From CBIHON01 sp966211965 (lineage in GTDB: Bacteria; Pseudomonadota; Gammaproteobacteria; Burkholderiales; Burkholderiaceae_D): DNA of 64,000 nucleotides. The notes under the pieces were generated by a model. The model saw nothing but the letters and a program-made list of their open reading frames with translations, did no database searches and was not told the origin of the DNA. Shown in pieces: positions 26,281-35,878 of this stretch (positions are counted from its first letter, which is position 1; the number at the start of each line of letters is the position of its first letter). The stretch spans positions 1 to 64,000 of the forward strand of contig CBIHON010000028.1 in NCBI GenBank assembly GCA_966211965.1. Direction: 5' to 3'. A program made the translations under genes and the position numbers.

Positions 26281-27432
26281 TTGCCGCCATTCTTATCTGG
26301 CCACACAGTTCCGGCCATCCTAGCGCTTGCAGACGGGTCGATTTTCCAGGGTTTTTCGATTGGTGCCCCCGGCACTACCAGCGGTGAAGTCGTGTTCAAC
26401 ACCGCGATGACCGGTTACCAGGAAATTCTCACCGACCCCAGCTACAGCCGCCAGATCGTTACGCTGACTTATCCGCATATCGGCAATACCGGCGTCAACC
26501 CGGAGGACGTCGAGTCGACCAAGGTGCATGCCGCCGGCTTGATCATCAAGAATCTGCCGGTCCTGGCATCGAACTTCCGTTCGACGCAAAGTCTCTCGGA
26601 TTATCTCAAAACCGAAAATATCGTCGCGATCGCCGGCATCGACACCCGCAAGCTGACCCGCATCTTGCGTGAAAAAGGCGCGCAGAACGGGGCCATCGTC
26701 ACAGGCGAAGCGCAGGTGGAGCAGGCGCTGCAATTGGCTAGAGCTTTTCCCGGCTTGGCCGGCATGGACCTTGCCAAGGTGGTGTCGACCGCCAAGGCCT
26801 ACGACTGGACTCAGGCGGAATGGAAGCTGGGCGCGGGCTATGCGCAGCAGAATGCGGGGCGTCACCACGTGGTCGCTTTCGATTTCGGCGTCAAACACAA
26901 CATTTTGCGCATGTTGGCCGAGCGCGGCTGCAAGGTCACGGTGCTGCCGGCACAATCCTCCGCCGCCGATGCGCTGGCGCTCAATCCCGACGGCATCTTT
27001 CTTTCCAACGGCCCCGGCGATCCGGAGCCTTGCGATTACGCGATCGCCGCAGCCAAGGAATTGATCGAGCGCGGCATCCCGACTTTCGGTATCTGTCTCG
27101 GTCAGCAAATCATGGCACTGGCCTCGGGTGCTAAGACGCTCAAGATGAAATTCGGCCATCACGGCGCGAATCATCCGGTGCAGGATCTTGATAGCAAGCA
27201 AGTAATGATCACTTCGCAGAACCACGGCTTCGCGGTTGACGCCGCATCCTTGCCGGCAAACTGCCGCGTTACCCACGTGTCGCTGTTCGACGGATCATTG
27301 CAAGGTTTTACACGTACCGACAAACCGGCTTTCTGCTTCCAGGGGCACCCGGAAGCATCGCCCGGCCCGCACGACATCGCCCCATTGTTCGATCGCTTCG
27401 TGGCACTGATGGAGAAACAAAAAAATGCCTAA
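26281..27432 (+). CDS. carA: Carbamoyl-phosphate synthase small subunit
   Basis: Glutaminase subunit supplying ammonia for carbamoyl phosphate, used in arginine and pyrimidine synthesis. 383 residues: N-terminal CPSase domain and class I glutamine amidotransferase domain with nucleophile Cys272 (FGICLGQQ) and the His/Glu pair in FQGHPEASPGPHD. The start is a TTG with AGGAG upstream. Its 3' end overlaps carB by eight bases, so the subunits are translationally linked. Confidence 0.95.
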   Translation: MPPFLSGHTVPAILALADGSIFQGFSIGAPGTTSGEVVFNTAMTGYQEILTDPSYSRQIVTLTYPHIGNTGVNPEDVESTKVHAAGLIIKNLPVLASNFRSTQSLSDYLKTENIVAIAGIDTRKLTRILREKGAQNGAIVTGEAQVEQALQLARAFPGLAGMDLAKVVSTAKAYDWTQAEWKLGAGYAQQNAGRHHVVAFDFGVKHNILRMLAERGCKVTVLPAQSSAADALALNPDGIFLSNGPGDPEPCDYAIAAAKELIERGIPTFGICLGQQIMALASGAKTLKMKFGHHGANHPVQDLDSKQVMITSQNHGFAVDAASLPANCRVTHVSLFDGSLQGFTRTDKPAFCFQGHPEASPGPHDIAPLFDRFVALMEKQKNA

Positions 27433-30400
27433 GCGCACAGACATCAAAAGCATCCTGATCATAGGCGCCGGCCCGATCATCATCGGTCAAGCCTGCGAAT
27501 TCGACTACTCCGGCGCGCAGGCCTGCAAAGCCCTGCGCGAAGAAGGCTACAAGGTCATTCTGGTCAACAGCAATCCGGCCACCATCATGACCGACCCGGA
27601 AATGGCCGACGTCACCTACATTGAACCGATCACTTGGCAAGTTGTAGAGCGCATTATTGCCAAGGAGCGCCCGGACGCGATCCTGCCGACCATGGGCGGC
27701 CAGACCGCCCTCAATTGTGCGCTCGATCTGCATCGCAACGGCGTGCTGACAAAATACAAATGTGAACTGATCGGCGCTTCCCCGGAAGCCATCGACAAGG
27801 CTGAAGATCGCGCCAAGTTCAAGGAAGCGATGACCAAGATCGGCCTTGGTTCTGCACGTTCAGGCGTATCGCACACATTGGAGGAATCCTGGGCGGTACA
27901 AAAGACGATCGGTTTCCCGGTCATCATCCGTCCCTCCTTCACGATGGGCGGCACCGGTGGCGGCATTGCCTACAACGAAGAGGAATTCGAAGCGATCTGC
28001 AAGCGTGGCCTGGAAGCTTCGCCGACATCCGAGCTGCTGATCGAGGAGTCGCTGCTCGGCTGGAAAGAGTACGAAATGGAAGTGGTGCGCGACAAGGCGG
28101 ACAACTGCATTATCGTCTGCTCGATCGAAAACTTGGACCCGATGGGTGTGCATACCGGCGACTCGATCACGGTGGCGCCTGCGCAGACCTTGACCGACAA
28201 GGAATACCAGGTCATGCGCAACGCCTCGCTGGCGGTGCTGCGTGAGATCGGTGTTGATACCGGCGGCTCCAACGTACAGTTTTCGATCAATCCGAAAGAT
28301 GGCCGCATGATCGTCATCGAGATGAATCCGCGTGTGTCGCGTTCATCCGCGCTGGCCTCGAAGGCGACCGGTTTCCCGATTGCGAAAATCGCCGCAAAAC
28401 TGGCGGTCGGTTTCACGCTCGATGAATTGCGCAACGAAATCACCGGCGGCGCGACGCCTGCATCGTTCGAGCCCTCGATCGATTACGTCGTGACCAAGGT
28501 GCCGCGTTTTGCATTCGAGAAATTCCCGCAAGCCGACAGCCACCTTACTACGCAAATGAAATCGGTGGGCGAGGTGATGGCGATCGGTCGCACCTTCCAG
28601 GAATCCTTCCAGAAAGCCTTGCGTGGTCTTGAAGTCGGCGTCGACGGCATGAACCAAAAGACACTCGACCGCGAAACCATCGAAGAAGAACTCGGTGAGC
28701 CGGGGCCTGACCGCATCTGGTACGTGGGCGACGCATTCGCCCAGGGTTTCTCGCTGGAAGAAGTGCAGCAATTGACGCATATCGACCCCTGGTTCCTGGT
28801 GCAGATCAAGGAAATCGTCGATCTCGAATTGTGGCTTGACACCAAGTCGCTGGCCGATATAGACAAGGACACGCTGTACAAGCTCAAGCAAAAAGGATTT
28901 GCCGATCGCCGCTTGGCGACTCTGCTCAAGACCACCGACAAAGCGGTGCGTGAGAAGCGTCATGCGCTCAATATCCGTCCGGTCTACAAGCGCGTCGATA
29001 CCTGCGCCGGCGAATTCGCGACCAACACCGCCTACATGTATTCGACCTATGAGGAAGAGTGCGAGTCGCAGCCGACCGACAAGAAGAAAATCATGGTGCT
29101 GGGCGGTGGTCCGAACCGCATCGGCCAAGGTATCGAATTCGACTATTGCTGCGTGCATGCCGCATTGGCAATGCGCGAGGATGGTTACGAAACCATCATG
29201 GTCAACTGCAATCCGGAAACCGTTTCGACTGATTACGATACTTCCGACCGTTTGTATTTCGAGCCGCTGACACTGGAAGACGTGCTGGAGATTGTTGCCA
29301 AGGAAAAACCTTACGGCGTGATCGTGCAATACGGCGGCCAAACCCCCTTGAAGCTTGCGCTCGATCTGGAGGCTAACGGCGTGCCGATCATCGGCACTTC
29401 GCCTGATATGATCGACGCGGCCGAGGACCGCGAGCGTTTCCAGAAAATGCTCCATGACCTGGACTTGCGCCAACCGCCGAACCGCACCGCGCGCACTGAA
29501 GCCGATGCGCTGGCGCTGGCACAGGAAATCGGTTATCCGCTGGTAGTGCGTCCATCCTATGTGCTGGGCGGCCGCGCAATGGAAATCGTGCACGAGCAGC
29601 GCGACCTGGAGCGCTACATGCGCGAAGCGGTCAAGGTGTCGCACGACTCGCCGGTATTGCTCGACCGATTCCTGAACGATGCGATCGAGGTCGACGTCGA
29701 CTGTATTTCGGATGGCGAGCACACCTTCATCGGCGGCGTGATGGAGCATATCGAACAAGCCGGCGTGCACTCGGGCGACTCGGCCTGCTCGCTGCCGCCA
29801 TATTCGCTGGCGCAAGCGACCATCGACGAACTGAAACGCCAGACTGCATTGATGGCAAAAGGCTTGAACGTGGTCGGATTGATGAACGTGCAATTCGCGA
29901 TCCAGCAAAAGGAAGTCGACGGCAAGCTGCAAGACATCGTGTTCGTGCTCGAAGTCAATCCTCGCGCCTCGCGCACCGTGCCTTTCGTGTCGAAGGCAAC
30001 AGGGCTTCAATTGGCCAAGATCGCCGCGCGCTGCATGGTGGGCCAATCGCTCGCAAGCCAGGGCATCACGCATGAAGTCGTCCCGCCATACTTCAGCGTA
30101 AAGGAAGCGGTATTCCCGTTCGTGAAATTCCCCGGGGTCGATACGATCCTCGGGCCGGAAATGAAATCGACCGGCGAAGTGATGGGTGTCGGCAAGACCT
30201 TCGGTGAAGCTTTCGTCAAATCGCAATTGGGCGCCGGGGTCAAGCTGCCGAAGTCGGGCAAGGTCTTCATCAGCGTGAAAGTCAGCGACAAACCGCGCGC
30301 CGTGCAGGTGGCGAAGGACTTGGTCGAAATCGGCTTTACCATCGTTGCCACCAAGGGTACGGCGGCCGTGATCAGCGCCGCCGGCATCCCGGTTGCGACA

Positions 30401-30655
30401 GTCAACAAGGTGGTCGAAGGCCGTCCGCATATTGTCGACATGATCAAAAATCATGAGATCGCGCTCGTCATCAACACGGTCGAAGAAAAGCGCAATGCCA
30501 TCACCGATTCGCGCGCGATTCGTACCTCGGCCCTTGCCGCCAGGGTAACGACCTATACCACCATCGCCGGCGCCGAAGCTGCGGTCGAAGGGATGCGGCA
30601 TCTGGATGAGCTGCATGTCTACGATTTACAAGGCTTGCATAAAACTTTACACTAA
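27425..30655 (+). CDS. carB: Carbamoyl-phosphate synthase large subunit
   Basis: 1076 residues, normal length. Two homologous ATP-grasp halves: the first opens KSILIIGAGPIIIGQACEFD, the second KIMVLGGGPNRIGQGIEFDY near 557; each phosphorylates a different intermediate. The C-terminal ~130 residues are the MGS-like allosteric domain (VFISVKVSDKPRAVQVAKDL) that in relatives senses UMP and ornithine. Overlaps carA by eight bases. A stem-loop with a short T run follows the stop. Confidence 0.97.
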   Translation: MPKRTDIKSILIIGAGPIIIGQACEFDYSGAQACKALREEGYKVILVNSNPATIMTDPEMADVTYIEPITWQVVERIIAKERPDAILPTMGGQTALNCALDLHRNGVLTKYKCELIGASPEAIDKAEDRAKFKEAMTKIGLGSARSGVSHTLEESWAVQKTIGFPVIIRPSFTMGGTGGGIAYNEEEFEAICKRGLEASPTSELLIEESLLGWKEYEMEVVRDKADNCIIVCSIENLDPMGVHTGDSITVAPAQTLTDKEYQVMRNASLAVLREIGVDTGGSNVQFSINPKDGRMIVIEMNPRVSRSSALASKATGFPIAKIAAKLAVGFTLDELRNEITGGATPASFEPSIDYVVTKVPRFAFEKFPQADSHLTTQMKSVGEVMAIGRTFQESFQKALRGLEVGVDGMNQKTLDRETIEEELGEPGPDRIWYVGDAFAQGFSLEEVQQLTHIDPWFLVQIKEIVDLELWLDTKSLADIDKDTLYKLKQKGFADRRLATLLKTTDKAVREKRHALNIRPVYKRVDTCAGEFATNTAYMYSTYEEECESQPTDKKKIMVLGGGPNRIGQGIEFDYCCVHAALAMREDGYETIMVNCNPETVSTDYDTSDRLYFEPLTLEDVLEIVAKEKPYGVIVQYGGQTPLKLALDLEANGVPIIGTSPDMIDAAEDRERFQKMLHDLDLRQPPNRTARTEADALALAQEIGYPLVVRPSYVLGGRAMEIVHEQRDLERYMREAVKVSHDSPVLLDRFLNDAIEVDVDCISDGEHTFIGGVMEHIEQAGVHSGDSACSLPPYSLAQATIDELKRQTALMAKGLNVVGLMNVQFAIQQKEVDGKLQDIVFVLEVNPRASRTVPFVSKATGLQLAKIAARCMVGQSLASQGITHEVVPPYFSVKEAVFPFVKFPGVDTILGPEMKSTGEVMGVGKTFGEAFVKSQLGAGVKLPKSGKVFISVKVSDKPRAVQVAKDLVEIGFTIVATKGTAAVISAAGIPVATVNKVVEGRPHIVDMIKNHEIALVINTVEEKRNAITDSRAIRTSALAARVTTYTTIAGAEAAVEGMRHLDELHVYDLQGLHKTLH

Positions 30656-30674
30656 GCGCGTAGTCCAACCATAG

Positions 30675-30733
30675 CCACAGAGCTCATGAACGGTATCGGA
30701 TTTCCCGATACGATTTGTGACCTCTGTGGTTTT
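30675..30733 (+). terminator. Bipartite stem-loop after carB
   Basis: Outer stem CCACAGAG (30675-30682) with CTCTGTGG (30722-30729) encloses a second stem GTATCGG/CCGATAC; TTTT follows the outer stem. Likely terminator, although the T run is short and greA starts only 20 bases later. Confidence 0.5.
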
Positions 30734-30753
30734 CACTTTGTCGATAAAAAATC

Positions 30754-31230
30754 ATGAGCTCACTCCCCCTGACCAAACGCGGCGCAGAACTTCTCAAGGC
30801 CGAATTGCACCAATTGAAAACGATTGAACGCCGCGTCGTGATCAATGCGATTGCCGAGGCGCGTTCGCATGGCGACCTGTCCGAGAATGCTGAATATGAC
30901 GCCGCCAAGGAGCGCCAGAGTTTTGTCGAGGGCCGCATCGCCGAATTGGAAGGTAAGTTGAGTACATCGCAAATCATTGACCCGGCAACGATCGATGCCG
31001 ATGGCCGCGTCGTGTTTGCCGCCACGGTCGATCTGGAAGATTTGGAATCCGGCGAAAAAGTCAGCTACCAGATCGTCGGTGTCGACGAAGCGGACCTGAA
31101 GGAAATGAAAGTCTCGATCACCTCGCCGATCGCACGCGCGATGATCGGTAAATACGCTGGAGACGTTGTCGAGGTACAGGCGCCTTCCGGCATCCGAGAG
31201 TATGAAGTGCTCGACGTCCGCTATATCTGA
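30754..31230 (+). CDS. greA: Transcription elongation factor GreA
   Basis: Rescues backtracked RNA polymerase by stimulating transcript cleavage. 158 residues, the standard length: N-terminal coiled coil with the catalytic acidic tip (HGDLSENAEYDAAKERQ near 40) and C-terminal FKBP-like domain (ISSP-like SITSPIARAMIGKYAGD). Downstream of carB as in many beta- and gammaproteobacteria. Confidence 0.96.
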   Translation: MSSLPLTKRGAELLKAELHQLKTIERRVVINAIAEARSHGDLSENAEYDAAKERQSFVEGRIAELEGKLSTSQIIDPATIDADGRVVFAATVDLEDLESGEKVSYQIVGVDEADLKEMKVSITSPIARAMIGKYAGDVVEVQAPSGIREYEVLDVRYI

Positions 31231-31235
31231 TTCTC

Positions 31236-31685
31236 GTGTTCCTGTTGCGCGTCAAGTTGTTGTTGGCCACATTGTGGGTCGGCAGTTTATGGGCAGTAGG
31301 CTATCTGGTCGCGCCAACCCTGTTCGCGACCCTGGCCGACAGGTCGCTTGCCGGAACGATAGCCGGCAGCATGTTTCGGGTTGAGGCATGGCTGTCGATT
31401 GCCTGCGGGCTTGCGCTTGTTGCGCTGATCCGCTTGACGGCAAAGGAATCAGATGCAGCAAGGCGCAGAAGCTCGATCATCCTGGTTGCCGCCATGCTGG
31501 CTTGTACGCTGGTGAGCCATTTCGGTCTCCAGCCTTTCATGGCGGCATTGCGTGAGTCAGCAGGAGCAGGCGGGGTGATGGCGCCTGAGGCCAGGATGCA
31601 GTTCGGCATCCTGCATGGTGTGTCCAGCGCAGTCTATTTAATGGAAAGCCTGCTCGGAGCCGGCTTGATCCTGAAGCTGCGTTAA
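31236..31685 (+). CDS. DUF4149 membrane protein
   Basis: 149 residues with about four hydrophobic helices (VKLLLATLWVGSLWAVGYLV; AWLSIACGLALVALI; SIILVAAMLACTLVSHFGL; SSAVYLMESLLGAGLIL). The pattern is that of DUF4149 proteins, commonly next to yhbY/greA in betaproteobacteria. The start is a GTG six bases after the greA stop, so it is likely cotranscribed. Function unknown. Confidence 0.75.
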   Translation: MFLLRVKLLLATLWVGSLWAVGYLVAPTLFATLADRSLAGTIAGSMFRVEAWLSIACGLALVALIRLTAKESDAARRRSSIILVAAMLACTLVSHFGLQPFMAALRESAGAGGVMAPEARMQFGILHGVSSAVYLMESLLGAGLILKLR

Positions 31686-31710
31686 GAAAGGGGAAAGGGG
31701 CAGGAAAGCA

Positions 31711-32181
31711 TCAACCCTTGCCCAGTGAGGATTTTTTGGGGCTGGCTTGACGCGGTTTTGCGCGTTTGATCGAACCGCCCTGAGTCACCCGCTCATTGCC
31801 CTTGACCATGACCTTGGTCACCGAAGGACGCTTGGTGCCGCTAGGACTGGGTTTGACGATGGTGACTTCGCGCAGGCCTTTCCCTCTTGTTTCACTGCGC
31901 TCTTTGGGCGCATCTTTTTTAGGGCGGTAGATCACCAGGAGCTTGCCGATGTGTTGTACCGGCGCGGCGCCGAGCTTGTCGCAAATCGTCTCATAGATTT
32001 CGATGCGGGCTTCGCGGTCGTCACCGAAAACGCGGACCTTGATGAGTCCGTGCGAATTCAGGCTGGCATCGACTTCCTTGAGTACGCCCGGCGTCAAGCC
32101 GGCTTCCCCAATGATAACGACCGGATTCAGAGCATGCGCTTCGGCGCGGAGCGCACTGCGCTCTGCGGGTGTGAGTTTCAT
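31711..32181 (-). CDS. yhbY: YhbY family RNA-binding protein
   Basis: CRS1-YhbY domain protein linked to 50S ribosome assembly. 156 residues: the ~95-residue domain with MKLTPAERSALRAEAHALNP, VVIIGEAGLT and RPKK, followed by a basic Lys/Ser/Pro tail of about 55 residues that E. coli YhbY lacks. Divergent from rlmE, an arrangement conserved from E. coli onward and fitting a shared role in large-subunit maturation. Confidence 0.88.
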   Translation of the reverse strand: MKLTPAERSALRAEAHALNPVVIIGEAGLTPGVLKEVDASLNSHGLIKVRVFGDDREARIEIYETICDKLGAAPVQHIGKLLVIYRPKKDAPKERSETRGKGLREVTIVKPSPSGTKRPSVTKVMVKGNERVTQGGSIKRAKPRQASPKKSSLGKG

Positions 32182-32280
32182 ATGGGCCTTAAATCAGATT
32201 TCTCGGGATCGAAGCGGCACCGGATGGTGGCCAAATGGCGCGCTGTCCCGCAATAATTAGGAAACTTGTATTTTACGCGA

Positions 32281-32925
32281 ATGGCAAAGAACAAATTAAA
32301 CAAAAACTGGCTGCACGATCACATCAATGATCCTTATGTGAAGCAGGCGCAGAAAGAGGGCTATCGCGCGCGTGCCGTTTACAAGCTCAAGGAAATCGAT
32401 GAAAGCGAAAAGCTGATCAAGCCCGGGCAGGTGATTGTCGACCTCGGCTGCACTCCCGGCAGCTGGTCGCAATATGTGCGCAACAAGCTTGCCGGTCAGA
32501 GCGGCGGAGGTATCAACGGCACCATTATCGGACTTGACATGCTGCCGATGGAGCCGATCGCGGATGTGCATTTTATTCAAGGCGACTTCCGCGAGCAGCA
32601 GGTATTAGGGGCGTTGGAACTGCTGCTGGAAGGGCGCAAAGCTGACTTGGTATTGTCCGACATGGCCCCCAATTTATCCGGTATCGCGGTGGCGGATGCG
32701 GCTCGTGTCGAACACATAATCGATTTGGCAATAGAGTTTTCGCAGCATCACATGAAGCCTGGAGGCGCTTTGCTGGTCAAGTGTTTTAACGGCACCGGTT
32801 ATAGCCAGATTGTCGAAAAGTTCAGAGAAGAATTCAAAATCGTGACACAGAAGAAACCCAAAGCGAGCCGGGACAAGTCATCGGAAATTTTTTTGTTGGG
32901 TAAAATTTTAAAAAATCCTGTTTGA
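32281..32925 (+). CDS. rlmE: 23S rRNA 2'-O-ribose methyltransferase RlmE (FtsJ/RrmJ)
   Basis: Methylates U2552 in the 23S A-loop. 214 residues from the ATG at 32281 (an upstream ATG at 32266 adds five). SAM-binding VDLGCTPGSWSQ near 53 and the K-D-K-E catalytic set: Lys35 (VYKLKEID), Asp in VLSDMAPN, Lys in LVKCFNG and Glu in KSSEIF. Heat-shock-associated in relatives and placed directly upstream of ftsH, the classical ftsJ-ftsH pair. Confidence 0.95.
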   Translation: MAKNKLNKNWLHDHINDPYVKQAQKEGYRARAVYKLKEIDESEKLIKPGQVIVDLGCTPGSWSQYVRNKLAGQSGGGINGTIIGLDMLPMEPIADVHFIQGDFREQQVLGALELLLEGRKADLVLSDMAPNLSGIAVADAARVEHIIDLAIEFSQHHMKPGGALLVKCFNGTGYSQIVEKFREEFKIVTQKKPKASRDKSSEIFLLGKILKNPV

Positions 32926-33053
32926 TTGTGGCTTAACCCTTGATTTTTCATGGATTTATCCCGACATCAAATCTAGTAAGCCCTGATTATTGCGAGTAGA
33001 ATCGCCATTTACAGGATATGTAAAAAGGCGCGTTGGGCGTCGAAGGAGTTCTA

Positions 33054-34940
33054 GTGAACAATATGTTTTCCAAAGCCGCCATCTGGGTGGTCATCGCCTT
33101 GGTGCTTTTCACCGTCTTCAAACAGTTCGATGGCCGCAGCCTTTCCAGCGGCGCGAGTTCGATTCCGTATTCGGATTTTCTGGATGAAGTAAAAGCCAAG
33201 CACATCAAGGAAGCGGTCATCGAGGATCGCAGCATCGTCGGCACCACGACCGACGGCAAAAAAATCAAGACTGCCATTACCTATCTCGATCGTGGTTTGA
33301 TTGGCGACCTGGTAAACAACGGCGTCAAGTTCGACGTCAAGCAACCGGAAGAACAATCCTTCCTTTCTCAAGTATTCATTTCATGGTTCCCGATGCTGCT
33401 TCTGATCGGCGTATGGGTGTTTTTCATGCGCCAGATGCAGGGGGGCGGCAAAGGCGGCGCTTTCTCCTTCGGTAAATCCAAGGCGCGCATGCTGGACGAG
33501 AACAGCAATGCCGTAACCTTTGCGGATGTCGCCGGTTGTGATGAAGCGAAAGAAGAAGTCAACGAGCTGGTCGACTTCCTGCGCGATCCAACCAAGTTTC
33601 AAAAACTGGGTGGACGCATTCCGCGCGGCGTGCTGATGGTTGGTCCACCTGGAACCGGCAAGACGCTGCTGGCGCGTGCGATTGCCGGCGAGGCCAAGGT
33701 TCCGTTCTTCACGATTTCCGGCTCTGACTTCGTCGAAATGTTTGTCGGCGTGGGCGCTTCGCGCGTACGCGACATGTTCGAGAATGCGAAGAAGCATTCG
33801 CCTTGCATCATCTTCATCGATGAAATCGACGCGGTCGGCCGCCATCGCGGTGCTGGTATGGGCGGCGGGAACGATGAGCGCGAGCAGACTCTGAATCAAT
33901 TGCTGGTCGAGATGGATGGCTTCGAAGCCAATGCCGGCGTAATCGTGATTGCCGCGACCAACCGGGCCGACGTGCTCGACAAAGCTTTGCTGCGTCCGGG
34001 CCGTTTCGATCGTCAGGTGATTGTCGGCTTGCCTGATATCCGCGGTCGCGAACAGATTCTGTATGTACATATGCGTAAAGTGCCGATTGCACCCGACGTC
34101 AAAGCCGACATTCTGGCTCGCGGCACACCTGGCTTCTCGGGTGCCGATCTGGCTAATTTGGTCAACGAAGCTGCGCTGTTTGCCGCACGCCGCAACAAAC
34201 GCCTGGTCGAGATGCAGGATTTCGAGGATGCGAAAGACAAGATCGTGATGGGCCCGGAGCGCAAATCCGCCGTCATGCGTGAGGAAGAGCGCCGCAACAC
34301 CGCATACCACGAGTCGGGCCATGCCGTGGTCGCCAAGCTGCTTCCGAAAGCCGACCCTGTGCACAAAGTCACCATCATGCCGCGCGGTTTCGCGCTTGGC
34401 CTGACTTGGCAATTGCCGGAGCATGACCGAGTGAACCTGTACAAGGACAAGATGTTGGAAGAAATCGCGATCCTGTTCGGTGGCCGTATTGCGGAAGAGA
34501 TATTCATGCACCAAATGTCGACCGGCGCATCGAACGACTTTGAGCGGGCGACCAAGCTGGCGCGGGCGATGGTGACACGCTATGGCATGTCGGAATCGCT
34601 GGGCACCATGGTCTACGAGGACACCGAGCAAGATGCCTACTTCGGCCGCATGTCCGCCAAGACCGTATCGGAAGCGACGCAGCAAAAGGTCGATACCGAA
34701 ATCCGCAGCATTCTCGATGCGCAATATGCGTTGTCGCGCAAGCTGCTGGAAGAAAACAAGGAAAAGGTCGAAATGATGGCCAGGACCTTGCTCGAATGGG
34801 AAACCATCGATGCAGATCAGATCAACGATATCATGGATGGCTTGGAACCGCGTCCGCCCAAGGCCGGTGTGCCGCTCAAGCGTTCACCTTCCGATAATAC
34901 CCCGGGTGGCGTGACGCCAACCGCAACCGCTACCGCATGA
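33054..34940 (+). CDS. ftsH: ATP-dependent zinc metalloprotease FtsH
   Basis: Membrane AAA+ protease that degrades unassembled membrane proteins and short-lived regulators. 628 residues: N-terminal helix (FSKAAIWVVIALVLFTVF), periplasmic domain, second helix (FISWFPMLLLIGVWVFFM), AAA module with Walker A GPPGTGKT, Walker B IIFIDEIDAVG and the SRH arginines in LRPGRFDRQ, then the zinc site HESGH. I take the GTG at 33054, five bases after GGAG; the ATG at 33063 is possible. Confidence 0.95.
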   Translation: MNNMFSKAAIWVVIALVLFTVFKQFDGRSLSSGASSIPYSDFLDEVKAKHIKEAVIEDRSIVGTTTDGKKIKTAITYLDRGLIGDLVNNGVKFDVKQPEEQSFLSQVFISWFPMLLLIGVWVFFMRQMQGGGKGGAFSFGKSKARMLDENSNAVTFADVAGCDEAKEEVNELVDFLRDPTKFQKLGGRIPRGVLMVGPPGTGKTLLARAIAGEAKVPFFTISGSDFVEMFVGVGASRVRDMFENAKKHSPCIIFIDEIDAVGRHRGAGMGGGNDEREQTLNQLLVEMDGFEANAGVIVIAATNRADVLDKALLRPGRFDRQVIVGLPDIRGREQILYVHMRKVPIAPDVKADILARGTPGFSGADLANLVNEAALFAARRNKRLVEMQDFEDAKDKIVMGPERKSAVMREEERRNTAYHESGHAVVAKLLPKADPVHKVTIMPRGFALGLTWQLPEHDRVNLYKDKMLEEIAILFGGRIAEEIFMHQMSTGASNDFERATKLARAMVTRYGMSESLGTMVYEDTEQDAYFGRMSAKTVSEATQQKVDTEIRSILDAQYALSRKLLEENKEKVEMMARTLLEWETIDADQINDIMDGLEPRPPKAGVPLKRSPSDNTPGGVTPTATATA

Positions 34941-34976
34941 TGCCGGTCGCCTGCTAGACTGGCAATCTTGAATACA

Positions 34977-35006
34977 AGGGTGAGGAGCAATCCTCACCCT
35001 TTTTAA
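34977..35006 (+). terminator. Rho-independent terminator after ftsH
   Basis: Ten-bp perfect stem AGGGTGAGGA / TCCTCACCCT, loop GCAA, followed by TTTTTAATTT. Classical intrinsic terminator between ftsH and folP. Confidence 0.85.
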
Positions 35007-35016
35007 TTTCCCTTAC

Positions 35017-35865
35017 ATGATGGCTCGATACCTGCAATGTGGCCGCTATCGCTTTTCGTGGGATAGCGATTGCGCCAAGCCGCTCGTCATGGGCGTGCTT
35101 AACGTGACCCCCGACTCTTTTTCCGATGGCGGCCAATTCCACTCTCTGGATTCTGCTTTGTCCCGTGCAGAACAAATGATTGCGGACGGGGTCGACATCA
35201 TCGACATCGGCGGTGAATCCAGCCGTCCCGGTGCCCTGGCCTTGCCCTTGGAAGAGGAATTGCGGCGCGTGATGCCTGTACTGTACGCGCTGCGCGATTG
35301 CGGCAAACCAATCTCGGTCGATACCTATAAGCCGCAAGTGATGCAGGAAGCCATCGCCGCCGGCGCGGACATGATCAACGATATCAATGGATTCCGCGCT
35401 GCGGGCGCATTGGATGCGGTCAAGGGCAGCGAATGCAGTTTATGCATCATGCACATGCAGAGCGATCCTCGGACCATGCAAGTCAATCCTCAATATCAGG
35501 ATGTGGTGGCTGAGGTAATGGCATTGCTGCGTGAGCGTGTCTCGGCCATGGACCAAGCCGGGGTGGAGCGGCGTCGCCTCTGTATCGATCCCGGTTTTGG
35601 TTTCGGCAAAACGCTGGAGCACAATCTTGCCCTCTTGCGAAATATCGGTTTCATGCAAGGCGAGTTGGGCCTGCCTGTCTTGGCAGGTTTGTCGCGAAAA
35701 TCGATGATTGGTATGATTACCGGCAAACCGGTTGAGCAGCGGCTCGCCGGCAGTTTGGCTGCGGCACTTGCAGCGGCTGCGCAAGGCGCGCGCATACTGC
35801 GCGTTCACGATGTGGCCGAAACCGTGGATGCGCTCAAGGTTTGGCAAGCAACGACACAAAAATAA
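35017..35865 (+). CDS. folP: Dihydropteroate synthase
   Basis: Condenses p-aminobenzoate with dihydropterin pyrophosphate in folate synthesis; the sulfonamide target. 282 residues with PS00792/PS00793-like motifs MGVLNVTPDSFSDGG near 25 and DIGGESSRPGA near 62, plus the C-terminal LSRKSMIG. Two adjacent ATGs (35017, 35020) could start it. It begins just after the ftsH terminator and is followed by glmM 13 bases later. Confidence 0.95.
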   Translation: MMARYLQCGRYRFSWDSDCAKPLVMGVLNVTPDSFSDGGQFHSLDSALSRAEQMIADGVDIIDIGGESSRPGALALPLEEELRRVMPVLYALRDCGKPISVDTYKPQVMQEAIAAGADMINDINGFRAAGALDAVKGSECSLCIMHMQSDPRTMQVNPQYQDVVAEVMALLRERVSAMDQAGVERRRLCIDPGFGFGKTLEHNLALLRNIGFMQGELGLPVLAGLSRKSMIGMITGKPVEQRLAGSLAAALAAAAQGARILRVHDVAETVDALKVWQATTQK

Positions 35866-35878
35866 CAGAGGAATAAAT

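Noticed and set aside
28343..30616. 757-codon open frame antisense to carB
   Set aside because: Mirrors the codon pattern of carB on the opposite strand, has no recognisable domain and no ribosome site; typical shadow in high-GC DNA.
33381..34724. 447-codon open frame antisense to ftsH
   Set aside because: Shadow of a fully conserved gene.
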